From: Sporosarcina pasteurii
Lineage (GTDB): Bacteria > Bacillota > Bacilli > Bacillales_A > Planococcaceae
Length of the DNA stretch: 64,000 bases
Direction: 5' to 3'
Assembly: GCF_041295575.1 (NCBI RefSeq)
Contig: NZ_CP160452.1
Span: 2,666,001-2,730,000, forward strand
Shown here: piece after piece, positions 1 to 9,281 of the stretch
How the letters are laid out: the number at the start of each line of letters is the position of its first letter
Numbering within the stretch: position 1 is the stretch's first letter
Program-made: the position numbers and the translations under genes
The notes under the pieces: generated by a model
Told to the model about the DNA's origin: nothing
What the model saw: the letters and a program-made list of their open reading frames with translations, nothing else
The model's database searches: none

Positions 1-72
1 ATAAACTGCCGCTGTTAAACCAGCAGGGCCAGCCCCTACAATTATTACGTCATAAACTTTTTCCGTAGTCAT
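1..72 (-). CDS. trxB: Thioredoxin reductase, N-terminal fragment (cut by window edge)
   Basis: Only the first 24 residues are inside the window. They hold the FAD-binding Rossmann loop GAGPAGL at residues 13-19, as in thioredoxin reductases, the NADPH-dependent flavoproteins that re-reduce thioredoxin in the cytosol. A strong ribosome binding site, GAGGAGG, lies about 10 bases before the ATG. The gene follows a TPR-protein gene on the same strand, as trxB follows yvcD in B. subtilis, which supports the name. The short sequence alone would also fit other pyridine nucleotide-disulfide oxidoreductases. Confidence 0.85.
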   Translation of the reverse strand, partial: MTTEKVYDVIIVGAGPAGLTAAVY

Positions 73-187
73 GTGAATTTCCTCCTCACAAGGTTCAATC
101 TACTCAAATCTTATAAGATTCAAGATAACCATTCAACTTTGATGCTTACAACCACCCAAGTGCTCCCCGATGAGAACTTTTATGCGA

Positions 188-1702
188 TTAACCATTTAAA
201 TGCGGTAAAAACTCAATGAGTTCATTGACATATTTCGTCAAAGTCGGTGTTGAAACCCCATACTTTTTCGCCATCCCAATTTTTGTCACACCGGAATATC
301 TCGCGGATTGAAACATATAATCAGCGGCAGATGCGAGTGCAGCTGGATTCGGAAATTCATACGAAACACTGATTGCCTTTTCACAAAGTGTAAACCACAT
401 TTGAAATAGATGAGTCGATTCATAATCCAATGGCCCGTATTGTTCATACAATAGCTCTGTCGTTTCAAGGGCACGAGTAAAAGCTTTTTCGAAAGCCCCT
501 TCAGGTAATAACTCATTACGAATCCCGCTCGCTAAAAACAACTTTTCAACTTCACTTAATTCTTCAATCTTTATATAAGAAGGATGTGAAAGTATCTCTT
601 GTTTATGTGCCGATTTTCCAAGCAAATAAAATCCAAGCATTCTCTCACTACGATATTGGTTTTGAATTTTATTAAGCAAAAACTGTCGATCGTGTTCCAC
701 TGAATCAGGAGACAACTCTTTTTCAATGTCTCGCCAAGGCTCATACCCTTCTTTTGTGGGATCCATTTCGAGCAGTGTTGCGTATGCCTTCCTAGCAATG
801 TTTTCATGCCCCATTAAATATGCGGAGTGAGATAGCCAGAAGTAAAAACCTGCATCTCCTTCAAACCCTTGCTTTTGAAGTTGACGTAACAAAGAAAATG
901 CCTCTTTATGCTTCCCAACAAGCGCAAATGTCGCACCTAATTTATATCGGTGCTCCACTAAGTATGGCTTTAATTTCAACAGTAATTCTAGAAGCCCTGC
1001 CAATTGCTCCTCATTTTTTTCGTAATAATAAAACACTGCAAGATTACATAATGCATGGAGATTACCTTTGTTCTGCTCTAACACATCATGCAGCACATCA
1101 TTTGCTTCCTTCTTTTTCCCGACATAAAAATAAGCAAGTGCTAAATTATTATAGGCTGCCCAAAAGTCTGGATAGTCCGTAATAATCGCCTCTAATAAAT
1201 CAATGGCTTCTTTAAATTCTCCTGTTTCCATTTGTCGGCGTGCCTTTTCCTGAAGTAATAGGACTTCACTATCCTCTTCGTCCAATGATGGCTCATTCTG
1301 TTCGGCAAAATCAATAATCTCTTTCGCTTCATCGTTAAAGGGTCCACTAACATCCATAATTAAATATTTTTCAGCGTATGCCTTAGCTTCTGATAAAAGC
1401 CCGAGATGTGCATGGACTTCCGCCAAATAAAAGACAATCTCTGACGCATTCGTATCTAACGTATAGGCTTGTTGTAAAATTTCTTGTGCATCGTGAAAAC
1501 GTCCTTCTTCCATAACGAGCACACCATATTGCATTAGAATTAACGGATCTCCAGGACTCAGCTCTGTTGCCCGCTTCAAATATTTATGCGCCTCTTCAAA
1601 ACAATCGCGTTGCATTGCTTGTATCGCTTTTTTATAATAAAATTCACCGTCTGGGATGAACGATATAACTTTCCTATTTTCTGAAACTCGCTTCTTATTC
1701 AA
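188..1702 (-). CDS. yvcD: TPR-repeat protein, YvcD-like, with C-terminal helix-turn-helix-like segment
   Basis: A 504-residue soluble protein made mostly of tetratricopeptide repeats: about three near residues 20-125 and another set from about 150 to 310, with typical A/Y/G/P spacing such as PDFWAAYNNLALAYF. The linker near 135-155 is acidic. The last 30 residues (IGMAKKYGVSTPTLTKYVNE) look like a helix-turn-helix, so the protein may link protein-protein contacts to DNA binding; that is inference. The start is a TTG with GGGGG 8 bases upstream. It sits between the hprK operon and trxB, the place of yvcD in B. subtilis. The molecular role is unknown. Confidence 0.85.
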   Translation of the reverse strand: MNKKRVSENRKVISFIPDGEFYYKKAIQAMQRDCFEEAHKYLKRATELSPGDPLILMQYGVLVMEEGRFHDAQEILQQAYTLDTNASEIVFYLAEVHAHLGLLSEAKAYAEKYLIMDVSGPFNDEAKEIIDFAEQNEPSLDEEDSEVLLLQEKARRQMETGEFKEAIDLLEAIITDYPDFWAAYNNLALAYFYVGKKKEANDVLHDVLEQNKGNLHALCNLAVFYYYEKNEEQLAGLLELLLKLKPYLVEHRYKLGATFALVGKHKEAFSLLRQLQKQGFEGDAGFYFWLSHSAYLMGHENIARKAYATLLEMDPTKEGYEPWRDIEKELSPDSVEHDRQFLLNKIQNQYRSERMLGFYLLGKSAHKQEILSHPSYIKIEELSEVEKLFLASGIRNELLPEGAFEKAFTRALETTELLYEQYGPLDYESTHLFQMWFTLCEKAISVSYEFPNPAALASAADYMFQSARYSGVTKIGMAKKYGVSTPTLTKYVNELIEFLPHLNG

Positions 1703-1806
1703 TCAAATTCCCCCGAAACATAAGAAGGATGATTTTTTGCCATCCTTCTATTCATTATGCTTAGTATAGCATACAGCAAGTGAATACGAATCATCTCAAA
1801 CTTAAT

Positions 1807-2331
1807 TTATTCAAGTGAAAATTGTTCGTGACGTTTCTCCATTTCTTCCTTCGAATAAATAATTCGCACGGGGTTACCGCCAGCAAAAACGCCCGGCGGT
1901 ATATCTCGGTTCACAAGTGTTGCTGCTGATACAATCGCATTGTCGCCAATATGAACGCCCGGCAAGATCGTTGTATTGGCACCTATTAATACGTTTTCCC
2001 CAATTACCACGTCACCAATCCTATATTCATCAATTAAATATTCATGAGCAAGGATGGTTGTATTATAGCCGATAATTGAATTATCACCTACCGTGATTCT
2101 TTCAGGGAACATGACGTCGGGCATTACCATTAGAGCAAAGGAAGTTTTTTCTCCGATTTTCATCTTTAAAAATGTTCGAAACAAAAAATTCTTGACAGGA
2201 ATAAATGGGGTATAGCGTGATAATTGAATAACCACGAAGTTTTTAGCCACTTTCCAAAACGGTACTGTTCGATAAATATGCCAAAGCGAATTCGCACCGC
2301 CTTTTGCACGATATCGCTCCGTCCTTCTCAT
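1807..2331 (-). CDS. yvoF: Acyltransferase of the left-handed beta-helix (hexapeptide) family, YvoF-like
   Basis: A 174-residue protein with hexapeptide repeats over about residues 70-160 (for example IGDNAIVSAATLVNRDIPPG) and the closing motif FAGGNPVRII. This is the pattern of maltose/galactoside O-acetyltransferase-type enzymes that move an acyl group from acyl-CoA to a sugar or similar acceptor. The N-terminal 60 residues are basic and hydrophobic, suggesting membrane association. Its ATG overlaps the ppaX stop by 4 bases, so the two are translationally coupled. It is the last gene of the hprK-lgt-ppaX-yvoF operon, the same order as in B. subtilis. The substrate is not known. Confidence 0.85.
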   Translation of the reverse strand: MRRTERYRAKGGANSLWHIYRTVPFWKVAKNFVVIQLSRYTPFIPVKNFLFRTFLKMKIGEKTSFALMVMPDVMFPERITVGDNSIIGYNTTILAHEYLIDEYRIGDVVIGENVLIGANTTILPGVHIGDNAIVSAATLVNRDIPPGVFAGGNPVRIIYSKEEMEKRHEQFSLE

Positions 2332-2981
2332 CCTTGATTTCCCTTTAAGAGTGGAATTAAATCACTAATATGTTGCAACATATGATCAGGGTTATACTTT
2401 TGTAAGAACTCTTCACCTTTTGCCGACCAAGCTACACCAGCCGTTTGTACACCAGCATTTTGCCCGCCTACAATGTCATGGTAATTGTCACCAATCATCA
2501 ATGCCTCTTCCTTATCCGCACCTAATCGTTTGAGCGCCAACAATATCGGCTCAGGATCTGGTTTTGGATTTGACACATCATCGAGTCCGATAACCGTATC
2601 AAAAACGCCGTCCGCATCTAAAAGATCCAATCCTCTATGCACCATATTATTTTTCTTCGTCGATACAATCGCCATTTTATACCCTTCAGCTTTTAACAAG
2701 CGGAGTGTTTCCGAAACTCCGTCAAATTCCTTCGACAGTTCATCGTGATTAGCAATATTCCATTCACGGTATTCACTGACAAGCTGTTCAGTTTTCTCGG
2801 GGTTAATAGACCCGAATGTTTCATGTAAAGTCGGTCCTAAAAAAGGTAATATTTCTTCTCTACCGTACTGTCCCGGATAATGTTTATTCAATACATGTTC
2901 AAACGTACGCATAATTAACTCATTCGTATCCAACAAAGTTCCGTCAAAATCAAATAATAACGTCGTAATTTTTTTAGCCAT
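2328..2981 (-). CDS. ppaX: Pyrophosphatase PpaX (HAD superfamily)
   Basis: A 217-residue HAD hydrolase. It has motif I DFDGTLLDT (about residues 10-18) with the nucleophile and acid/base aspartates, motif II around IVSTKK (about 104-109), and the late acidic motif GDNYHD (about 163-168). In B. subtilis PpaX hydrolyses the pyrophosphate released when HprK dephosphorylates HPr-Ser-P by phosphorolysis. Placement in one operon with hprK and lgt fits that job. It is separated from lgt by 17 bases and overlaps yvoF by 4. Confidence 0.93.
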   Translation of the reverse strand: MAKKITTLLFDFDGTLLDTNELIMRTFEHVLNKHYPGQYGREEILPFLGPTLHETFGSINPEKTEQLVSEYREWNIANHDELSKEFDGVSETLRLLKAEGYKMAIVSTKKNNMVHRGLDLLDADGVFDTVIGLDDVSNPKPDPEPILLALKRLGADKEEALMIGDNYHDIVGGQNAGVQTAGVAWSAKGEEFLQKYNPDHMLQHISDLIPLLKGNQG

Positions 2982-2998
2982 TTTACCTCTCCTAGCAA

Positions 2999-3805
2999 CT
3001 ATTTTTCTTGATAAGTTGTATTTACTTTTTGTACATATCTTCTGACGACAAATAAGACAATCGCCACCACAATCGTCACAATTGAAACTACTTGCGCTGC
3101 ACGTAATGCGCCCCCGTACAAACTATCCGTACGCATGCCTTCTATGAAATAACGTCCGATGGAGTACCAAGTGAGGTAAAATAAAAACATTTCGCCACGT
3201 TTTAAAGCAAAGCGTCGTAATAATAAAATGATCACAAGGCCGACTAAATTCCAAAGTGATTCATATAAAAACGTCGGGTGATACGTTACCCCATCAATAG
3301 TCATCTGGTTCATGATCCAATCCGGAATAATAGTCGTTTCCAGGAACTGTTCTGAAACAGGACCGCCATGCGCTTCCTGGTTCATAAAATTGCCCCATCT
3401 ACCGATAATTTGCCCAATTAATATGCCGGGTGCAGCGATATCAACTGTCTTCCAAAAGGATACTCCGCGCAATTTAGTAAACACATAAGCCGTAGCAAAT
3501 GCGCCTATCAACGCGCCATGTATCGCAATGCCGCCTTCCCATATTTTAATTGCATCAATTGGATTATTTTTATAGTTATCCCAAGAGAAAATCACATAGT
3601 ATATTCTTGCACTCAAAATCGAAATAGGCACAGCCCAGACAAGTAAATCGGTTAAAAAGTCTGGATGCATGCCACGCTTGACCATCTCGCGTTGAACAAC
3701 CATAAATGCTAATACAATTCCTGTGGCAATCAAAATGCCATACCAACGAATCTCTAGGCCACCTAGCGAAAAAGCAACTGGATTAATTGCAAGTAAATTA
3801 AGCAT
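2999..3805 (-). CDS. lgt: Prolipoprotein diacylglyceryl transferase
   Basis: A 268-residue integral membrane protein with about seven hydrophobic segments. It carries the Lgt signature [14 protein letters not shown] (about residues 135-148) and a later conserved GMRTDSLY. The enzyme transfers diacylglycerol from phosphatidylglycerol to the lipobox cysteine of prolipoproteins, the first step of lipoprotein maturation at the outer face of the membrane. Its ATG lies two bases after the hprK stop, with the ribosome binding site inside the end of hprK, so expression is tied to hprK. Confidence 0.95.
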   Translation of the reverse strand: MLNLLAINPVAFSLGGLEIRWYGILIATGIVLAFMVVQREMVKRGMHPDFLTDLLVWAVPISILSARIYYVIFSWDNYKNNPIDAIKIWEGGIAIHGALIGAFATAYVFTKLRGVSFWKTVDIAAPGILIGQIIGRWGNFMNQEAHGGPVSEQFLETTIIPDWIMNQMTIDGVTYHPTFLYESLWNLVGLVIILLLRRFALKRGEMFLFYLTWYSIGRYFIEGMRTDSLYGGALRAAQVVSIVTIVVAIVLFVVRRYVQKVNTTYQEK

Positions 3806-3807
3806 AT

Positions 3808-4758
3808 TTACTGCATCTCCTCTGCTGGGATTTCACCGTGACCTTCGCTAATTGCTTGATCCAGTCTATTAGAAAACTCTTTTGCTGCATTAATCCCAAG
3901 TCGTTTCATACGATAATCCATTGCTGCGACTTCAATAATGACCGACAAGCTACGTCCAGGTCGAACTGGAACAGTCAATCTCGTCAATTCGGTATCCATA
4001 ATTTTTATTTTCTGCTCGTCTAAGCCGAGACGGTCGTATACTTTATCCTCATCCCATAGTTCTAAATCGATTACAATTAAAATTCGTTTATCACTTTTCA
4101 CAGCGCTTGCGCCAAATAAATTCATAATATCGATAATCCCTACACCACGGATTTCTAGCATATGCTCAATAAGCTTAGGCGCATTTCCAATTAATACATT
4201 TTTGGATACTTCTCTAATCTCAACTAGGTCATCCGCAACTAGGCGATGCCCACGTTTCACAAGTTCAAGTGCCGTTTCACTTTTACCAACGCCACTTTTC
4301 CCTCTAATTAACACACCTATTCCGTAAACATCAACAAGCACGCCATGCATCGATGTCATCGGTGCTAATTTACCTTCTAAAAAATTCGTCAACATCCCCG
4401 AAAAACGTGTCGTCGGTACTTCTGTCTCCAATACTGGGATTCCAACTTTTTCCGCTTGCTGAATTAATTCCTTTGGAACGTCCATTCCATGCGCAACAAT
4501 GACCGCCGGTGTGTGCTCAGAACAAAGTCTTTCCATTCGATCAATTTTCTCTTCTATTCCCAATGATGCAAAGAAAGACAATTCTGTTTTACCGAGCAAT
4601 TGCACACGCTCTGCAGGATAAAAATTAAAATACCCTGCCATTTCAAGCCCAGGTCTAGAAATATCACTTTTATATATATTTCGTTGAAGCCCTCTATCGC
4701 CTGCACGAAGTTTAAGTTCTAACGCATGTTGTATATCTGCTACTGTTACACTTGCCAT
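3808..4758 (-). CDS. hprK: HPr kinase/phosphorylase
   Basis: Bifunctional enzyme that phosphorylates HPr (and Crh) at Ser46 and removes the phosphate by phosphorolysis; it is the sensor of carbon catabolite repression in Firmicutes. With the start at MASVTVAD the protein has 316 residues, close to the B. subtilis length. The P-loop GKSGVGKS lies at residues 153-160, followed by a VADD box, and the HprK signature [11 protein letters not shown] comes after. An upstream in-frame ATG at 4803 exists, but GGTGGGAG precedes the 4758 ATG at good spacing and homologues begin there. First gene of the hprK-lgt-ppaX-yvoF operon; its product works with PpaX. Confidence 0.95.
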   Translation of the reverse strand: MASVTVADIQHALELKLRAGDRGLQRNIYKSDISRPGLEMAGYFNFYPAERVQLLGKTELSFFASLGIEEKIDRMERLCSEHTPAVIVAHGMDVPKELIQQAEKVGIPVLETEVPTTRFSGMLTNFLEGKLAPMTSMHGVLVDVYGIGVLIRGKSGVGKSETALELVKRGHRLVADDLVEIREVSKNVLIGNAPKLIEHMLEIRGVGIIDIMNLFGASAVKSDKRILIVIDLELWDEDKVYDRLGLDEQKIKIMDTELTRLTVPVRPGRSLSVIIEVAAMDYRMKRLGINAAKEFSNRLDQAISEGHGEIPAEEMQ

Positions 4759-5010
4759 TGAAACTCCCACCTTTATAAGTTGTCCACCTTTAATATACTT
4801 CATCGTACCACAATTCCGAAAGAAGACCGCTCGGAAAAGTTCAAAACAATCTATGAATAAACAGGAAAGTTTTTATGAACTTCTGAATTCTCTTAGGCAG
4901 GTTTTCAATTTCTAGATGTACGACGAAACCGCGAATAGGTACGAGCCATCCTAAACAATCTCTGCCCTAACCTCCATAATAGTTCATCTAATCACTCCTC
5001 AAAACAAAAA
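4759..5010. other. Intergenic region upstream of hprK
   Basis: About 250 bases between hprK and the terminator of the yvlB-like gene. It must hold the promoter of the hprK operon, but no clear -35/-10 pair stands out. On the minus strand a very short basic reading frame can be read near 4905-4960, but it has no good start or ribosome binding site. I call nothing here. Confidence 0.4.
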
Positions 5011-5040
5011 TCCCCCGCTTGATTTTTCCAAGCGAGGGCT
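5011..5040 (-). terminator. Rho-independent terminator of the yvlB-like gene
   Basis: On the minus strand a stem of CCCTCGCTTG with CAAGCGGGGG around a 7-base loop is followed by TTTTTG. It lies 18 bases after the stop of the gene at 5058-6332. Confidence 0.85.
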
Positions 5041-5057
5041 AATTAATCGTACTCATA

Positions 5058-6332
5058 TTAAGGATTGTATCGAACGAGGACGGACCCTGTTTTTGCTTCG
5101 CCAAATACATGGAGTTTTTTCTTACTATCTGTAATATCTTTAGTAAATCGAATCGTACGTTGAAGCAAATGATCTTGTTCAGATGTGCGCTCGATGTCTT
5201 CTAATTGTAAATCTAGTTTTCCGATATTTGATGCAACTTCTCCAGAAATGGCAATCGTGGATGGAATATATAATTCTACAGAACCACTCATCGTTTTCGC
5301 TTCAACTATTTCCGCCTCGTTGCTTGTCGTCGTCACCACGACATGACCATTTAACGATTGAGCTTCCACTTCTTTTAATTCACCATCAATATAAACCCGG
5401 CCATTTAAGGCCTCGGCATCTATCGTTTCTCCCGTCAACTCAGTTAAATGGATTGCACCATTGGCCGTTTCGAATTCAGCCTGCTCGAATGTTAACTGAC
5501 TGGCTTCTATTTTACCGTGGGCCGTTTTTACCCGAATGGAATTAAATTCTATATCTTTTATTTTAAAGGAACCTTTCATGAGACGAACTGACATTTTTTT
5601 GTATCGTTTATGTGGAATATACAAATCAAGGTTTACTTGCATCATTTTCATATCGCTGGAAACTCTTAATTTATTATCATCCGTGACAAATAAAACCTTT
5701 TCTAAGAAATCTTTTTTAGCAGCTTCTTCAGTTTCACTATTATACGCTTTCACAGTAAATTCTGCGCGAATCTCTTCTTCCTCGCTTTTATGGACGGTCA
5801 CTTTTCCATTGTCGATATGCATTAAAATTTCCTCAATGCCTTCAGCATCCTTTGTCTTTGAATGGCTAAAAATAACGGATTTGCCAAAAGGAGCCTCTAA
5901 ATCAAAGTCTTTCACTTTTTGAACAGCCGTTTGCATAAACTGCATGAATCGGTCGCCTACAGTTGAAAAGTCTTTTCGCAAATCATCCAGAAATTCATCT
6001 GCGGATGGTTGGTCTTCTTTCTGTTTTTCTGATTCGTTATCTTTCTGTTCAAAGGTCGATCGTTTCGGCTCTTGGGATTGCTTTAGCTCTTGGGTTTGGT
6101 CAGTTGTTTCCTGTTCTTTAGCCTTATCTATCACTGATGCTTGGTTTTTATTTTCATCTTGTTTTGGTTTCTCTGCTTGGTTTTGATTATTATCTTGGTT
6201 TGGTTTCTCTGCTTGGTTTTGATTATTATCTTGGTTTTCTGTACTGAGATTTTCCAGTAACGTTAGCGCTTCGTCCATTGAAATTGCACCGTTCTCCAAC
6301 ATCGTCAAAATCCGTTTTCTTTTCTCTTGCAT
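5058..6332 (-). CDS. yvlB: YvlB-like protein: SHOCT-like N-terminus plus DUF4097 beta-helix adhesin-type domain
   Basis: A 424-residue protein. Residues 1-32 (MQEKRKRILTMLENGAISMD onward) form the short helical bundle seen at the start of YvlB-type proteins. Residues about 33-110 are a low-complexity linker rich in Q, N, K and E that contains a perfect 12-residue tandem repeat. Residues about 150-420 are a DUF4097 region of repeating beta strands (AHGKIEAS, ANGAIHLTE, LNGRVYIDG, MSGSVELY). No signal peptide or membrane helix is seen. YvlB belongs to a cell-envelope stress operon in B. subtilis; the partner genes yvlA, C and D are not here. Start: ATG with AGGAGG upstream. Function unproven. 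Confidence 0.8.
   Translation of the reverse strand: MQEKRKRILTMLENGAISMDEALTLLENLSTENQDNNQNQAEKPNQDNNQNQAEKPKQDENKNQASVIDKAKEQETTDQTQELKQSQEPKRSTFEQKDNESEKQKEDQPSADEFLDDLRKDFSTVGDRFMQFMQTAVQKVKDFDLEAPFGKSVIFSHSKTKDAEGIEEILMHIDNGKVTVHKSEEEEIRAEFTVKAYNSETEEAAKKDFLEKVLFVTDDNKLRVSSDMKMMQVNLDLYIPHKRYKKMSVRLMKGSFKIKDIEFNSIRVKTAHGKIEASQLTFEQAEFETANGAIHLTELTGETIDAEALNGRVYIDGELKEVEAQSLNGHVVVTTTSNEAEIVEAKTMSGSVELYIPSTIAISGEVASNIGKLDLQLEDIERTSEQDHLLQRTIRFTKDITDSKKKLHVFGEAKTGSVLVRYNP
6165..6236 (-). repeat. Perfect tandem repeat, 2 x 36 bp, inside the yvlB-like gene
   Basis: Two identical 36-bp units (6165-6200 and 6201-6236) encode two copies of a 12-residue unit of the type QDNNQNQAEKP(N/K). A third, diverged unit (QDENKNQ...) lies just beyond, around 6129-6164. 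The repeats make up part of the flexible linker between the two domains and are in frame, so unit number can change without a frameshift. Confidence 0.9.
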
Positions 6333-6399
6333 CGTTCATCCTCCTAGTTTGAGTTTCCTCAAGTTAGTAGTATATATACGACTTGTGAACCAAAAAGTT

Positions 6400-9273
6400 T
6401 CAATCAGCAACCGTTTCAGCATCTTTAATTATTTTCTTCATCCGCTGACGGTCACGCTCAAGTATCGGTTTTAAATATTTTCCAGTATAAGACTTCTCGA
6501 CTTTGGCGACTTCTTCTGGTGTACCTGTTGCAATGATTTGACCACCTTTGTCGCCTCCTTCTGGTCCAAGATCAATAATATGGTCTACAGTTTTAATGAC
6601 ATCTAAATTATGCTCGATCACTAAGACTGTATTTCCTGTATCAACGAGTCGTTGGAGGACAATGAGTAGTTTCGCAATGTCATGTGCATGGAGTCCCGTC
6701 GTTGGTTCATCTAAAATGTAAATAGATTTACCGTTTGAACGTTTATGCAATTCAGACGCGAGTTTGACACGTTGCGCTTCACCGCCTGATAAAGTCGTCG
6801 CCGGCTGGCCAAGTTTAATATAACCGAGACCTACATCAACAATTGTTTGCAATTTCCGGCGGATTTTCGGGATGTTTTCAAAAAAGACGAGTGCATCTTC
6901 TACAGTCATCCCTAAGACATCTGCAATATTCTTTCCTTTATAACGTACTTCTAACGTTTCTCGATTATATCGTTTGCCGTGACAGATTTCGCATGGGACA
7001 TACACGTCTGGCAAAAAGTGCATTTCAATTTTAATAATGCCATCCCCACGACAAGCTTCACATCTTCCACCTTTTACGTTAAAACTAAAGCGTCCCTTTT
7101 TATAGCCGCGTACTTTCGCTTCATTCGTCGCTGCAAAGACATCTCTTACATCATCAAACATACTCGTATAAGTCGCAGGATTTGACCTCGGTGTCCGTCC
7201 GATTGGGGATTGGTCAATTTCAATCACTTTTTCAAGTTCTTCTAATCCAGTAATCGATTTATGTTTCCCTGGCAACAGCTTTGCTCGATTTAGCTTTTGG
7301 GCTAACGTTTTGTAAAGCACTTCATTCACAAGCGTGCTTTTTCCTGAGCCCGAAACGCCAGTCACCGCAATAAACTGACCTAGTGGAATATCCACATTGA
7401 CTTTTTTCAAGTTATTTTCTGATGCACCTTTAATTGTAATTTTCCGACCATCTGCTGGACGTCTTTCGAGTGGCAACGATATAAACTTCTTACCACTTAA
7501 ATAATCACCGGTTAAAGAATCCGAATCATTCATCACATCATCAGGTGTACCTGCTGACACAACCGTTCCACCTGCAGCACCTGCTCCAGGCCCCATATCA
7601 ATCAAGTAATCAGCTGCTAGCATCGTATCTTCATCATGTTCAACAACGATAAGCGTATTTCCGATATCTCGCATACTTTTTAAAGTAGAGATGAGTCGAT
7701 CATTATCGCGTTGATGAAGCCCAATGGAAGGCTCATCTAAAATATAGAGGACACCTGTTAACCTAGAGCCAATCTGGGTCGCCAATCGAATTCGTTGGGC
7801 TTCTCCACCAGAAAGTGTTCCGGCAGCTCTCGATAAAGTTAAATAATCTAATCCTACATTAATCAGAAAGCCTAGGCGTTCTTCTATTTCTCTTAAAATT
7901 AATTCAGCAATTTGACGATCTTTATCAGATAGGTTCAAAGTTTTAAAAAAGTTATCTGCTTCCACAATCGAACGTTCTGTCACTTGCCCGATATGGACAT
8001 CATTCACCTTTACCGCTAAAGACTCTGCTTTTAGACGGTACCCTTTACACGTTGGACATGGGCGCTGTGCCATATACTTTTCCATTTGGTCCCGGACATA
8101 ATCCGAAGACGTGTCCCGGTAGCGACGTGCGATATTCGATAATACACCTTCAAAATAAATATCACTATCTCGCGTACCGCCAAATTCATTTGTATACTGA
8201 AAACGAATTTTTTCATTACCTGAACCGTGTAAAATTTTATTTAACTGATCGTTTGGAATTTCACTGATTGGGACATCCATCGCTATACCGTAATGGTTTG
8301 CGACTGTTTTCAGTAGTTCCGGATAATATTGTGAACTCGTCGGTTCCCACGGTGCAATCGCATGTTCTTCCAATGATAGAGAGTCGTCTGGGATGACGAG
8401 TAATGAATCCACTTCTAATTTTGTACCGAGGCCATCACATTCCCCACATGCACCGAATGGACTGTTAAATGAAAACATGCGTGGTTCTAATTCACCTATC
8501 GAAAAACCACACATTGGACAGGCATGATGCTCACTAAATAGCAACTCCTCACCATCAATCACATCGATGAGCACGGTGCCTTCTGCCAAGCGGAGTGCTG
8601 ACTCTAAAGAATCACTTAAACGTCCGGCAATGTCTTCTTTTATTACAATCCTATCAATTACAACTTCAATCGTATGGGTTTTATTTTTATTCAACTCAAT
8701 ATTATCGTCTAAGTCGTACGTTTCGCCGTTGACACGAACACGAACATACCCTTCTTTTCGAATATCTTCAAAAAGTTTTGCATGCGTTCCTTTTCTCCCT
8801 TTCACAATAGGCGCAAGTACTTGAATTCGTGTTCGTTCCGGTAATTCCATTAAACGGTCAACCATCTGTTGAACCGTTTGGGAAGTAATTTCAATGCCGT
8901 GCTTCGGACAAACAGGCTTCCCGATTCGTGCATAGAGCAGACGTAAATAATCATAAATCTCCGTTACCGTACCAACCGTTGAACGAGGATTTCGACTCGT
9001 TGTTTTCTGGTCGATTGAAATCGCTGGTGATAACCCTTCAATAACATCGACATCCGGCTTATCCATCTGGCCTAAAAACTGACGTGCATAAGCGGAAAGA
9101 GACTCAACGTATCGCCGTTGTCCTTCTGCGTAAATGGTATCAAATGCTAGGGATGATTTTCCCGACCCCGATAAACCCGTCACAACGACGAGTTCATCAC
9201 GAGGAATATTGACGTCTATATTTTTTAAATTATGCGCCCTTGCTCCTTGTATAACAATCTCCTTGTTTTTCAT
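6400..9273 (-). CDS. uvrA: Excinuclease ABC subunit A
   Basis: DNA-damage recognition ATPase of nucleotide excision repair; it forms a complex with UvrB on damaged DNA. The 957-residue length is normal. Two ABC ATPase halves are visible with Walker A loops GLSGSGKSS (about 33-41) and GVSGSGKST (about 640-648), two LSGGEAQR signatures, and CxxC zinc modules (CPMCGF with [14 protein letters not shown] with CEICHG). The start ATG has AAAGGT upstream. It lies 8 bases after the uvrB stop, so uvrB-uvrA form one operon. SOS control is expected, but I did not find a convincing DinR/LexA box. Confidence 0.97.
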   Translation of the reverse strand: MKNKEIVIQGARAHNLKNIDVNIPRDELVVVTGLSGSGKSSLAFDTIYAEGQRRYVESLSAYARQFLGQMDKPDVDVIEGLSPAISIDQKTTSRNPRSTVGTVTEIYDYLRLLYARIGKPVCPKHGIEITSQTVQQMVDRLMELPERTRIQVLAPIVKGRKGTHAKLFEDIRKEGYVRVRVNGETYDLDDNIELNKNKTHTIEVVIDRIVIKEDIAGRLSDSLESALRLAEGTVLIDVIDGEELLFSEHHACPMCGFSIGELEPRMFSFNSPFGACGECDGLGTKLEVDSLLVIPDDSLSLEEHAIAPWEPTSSQYYPELLKTVANHYGIAMDVPISEIPNDQLNKILHGSGNEKIRFQYTNEFGGTRDSDIYFEGVLSNIARRYRDTSSDYVRDQMEKYMAQRPCPTCKGYRLKAESLAVKVNDVHIGQVTERSIVEADNFFKTLNLSDKDRQIAELILREIEERLGFLINVGLDYLTLSRAAGTLSGGEAQRIRLATQIGSRLTGVLYILDEPSIGLHQRDNDRLISTLKSMRDIGNTLIVVEHDEDTMLAADYLIDMGPGAGAAGGTVVSAGTPDDVMNDSDSLTGDYLSGKKFISLPLERRPADGRKITIKGASENNLKKVNVDIPLGQFIAVTGVSGSGKSTLVNEVLYKTLAQKLNRAKLLPGKHKSITGLEELEKVIEIDQSPIGRTPRSNPATYTSMFDDVRDVFAATNEAKVRGYKKGRFSFNVKGGRCEACRGDGIIKIEMHFLPDVYVPCEICHGKRYNRETLEVRYKGKNIADVLGMTVEDALVFFENIPKIRRKLQTIVDVGLGYIKLGQPATTLSGGEAQRVKLASELHKRSNGKSIYILDEPTTGLHAHDIAKLLIVLQRLVDTGNTVLVIEHNLDVIKTVDHIIDLGPEGGDKGGQIIATGTPEEVAKVEKSYTGKYLKPILERDRQRMKKIIKDAETVAD

Positions 9274-9281
9274 AATTAATT

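Noticed and set aside
1722..1750. Hairpin AGAAGGATG/CATCCTTCT between the acyltransferase and TPR genes
   Set aside because: No T run follows on the minus strand, so I do not call it a terminator; it may be a weak processing site.
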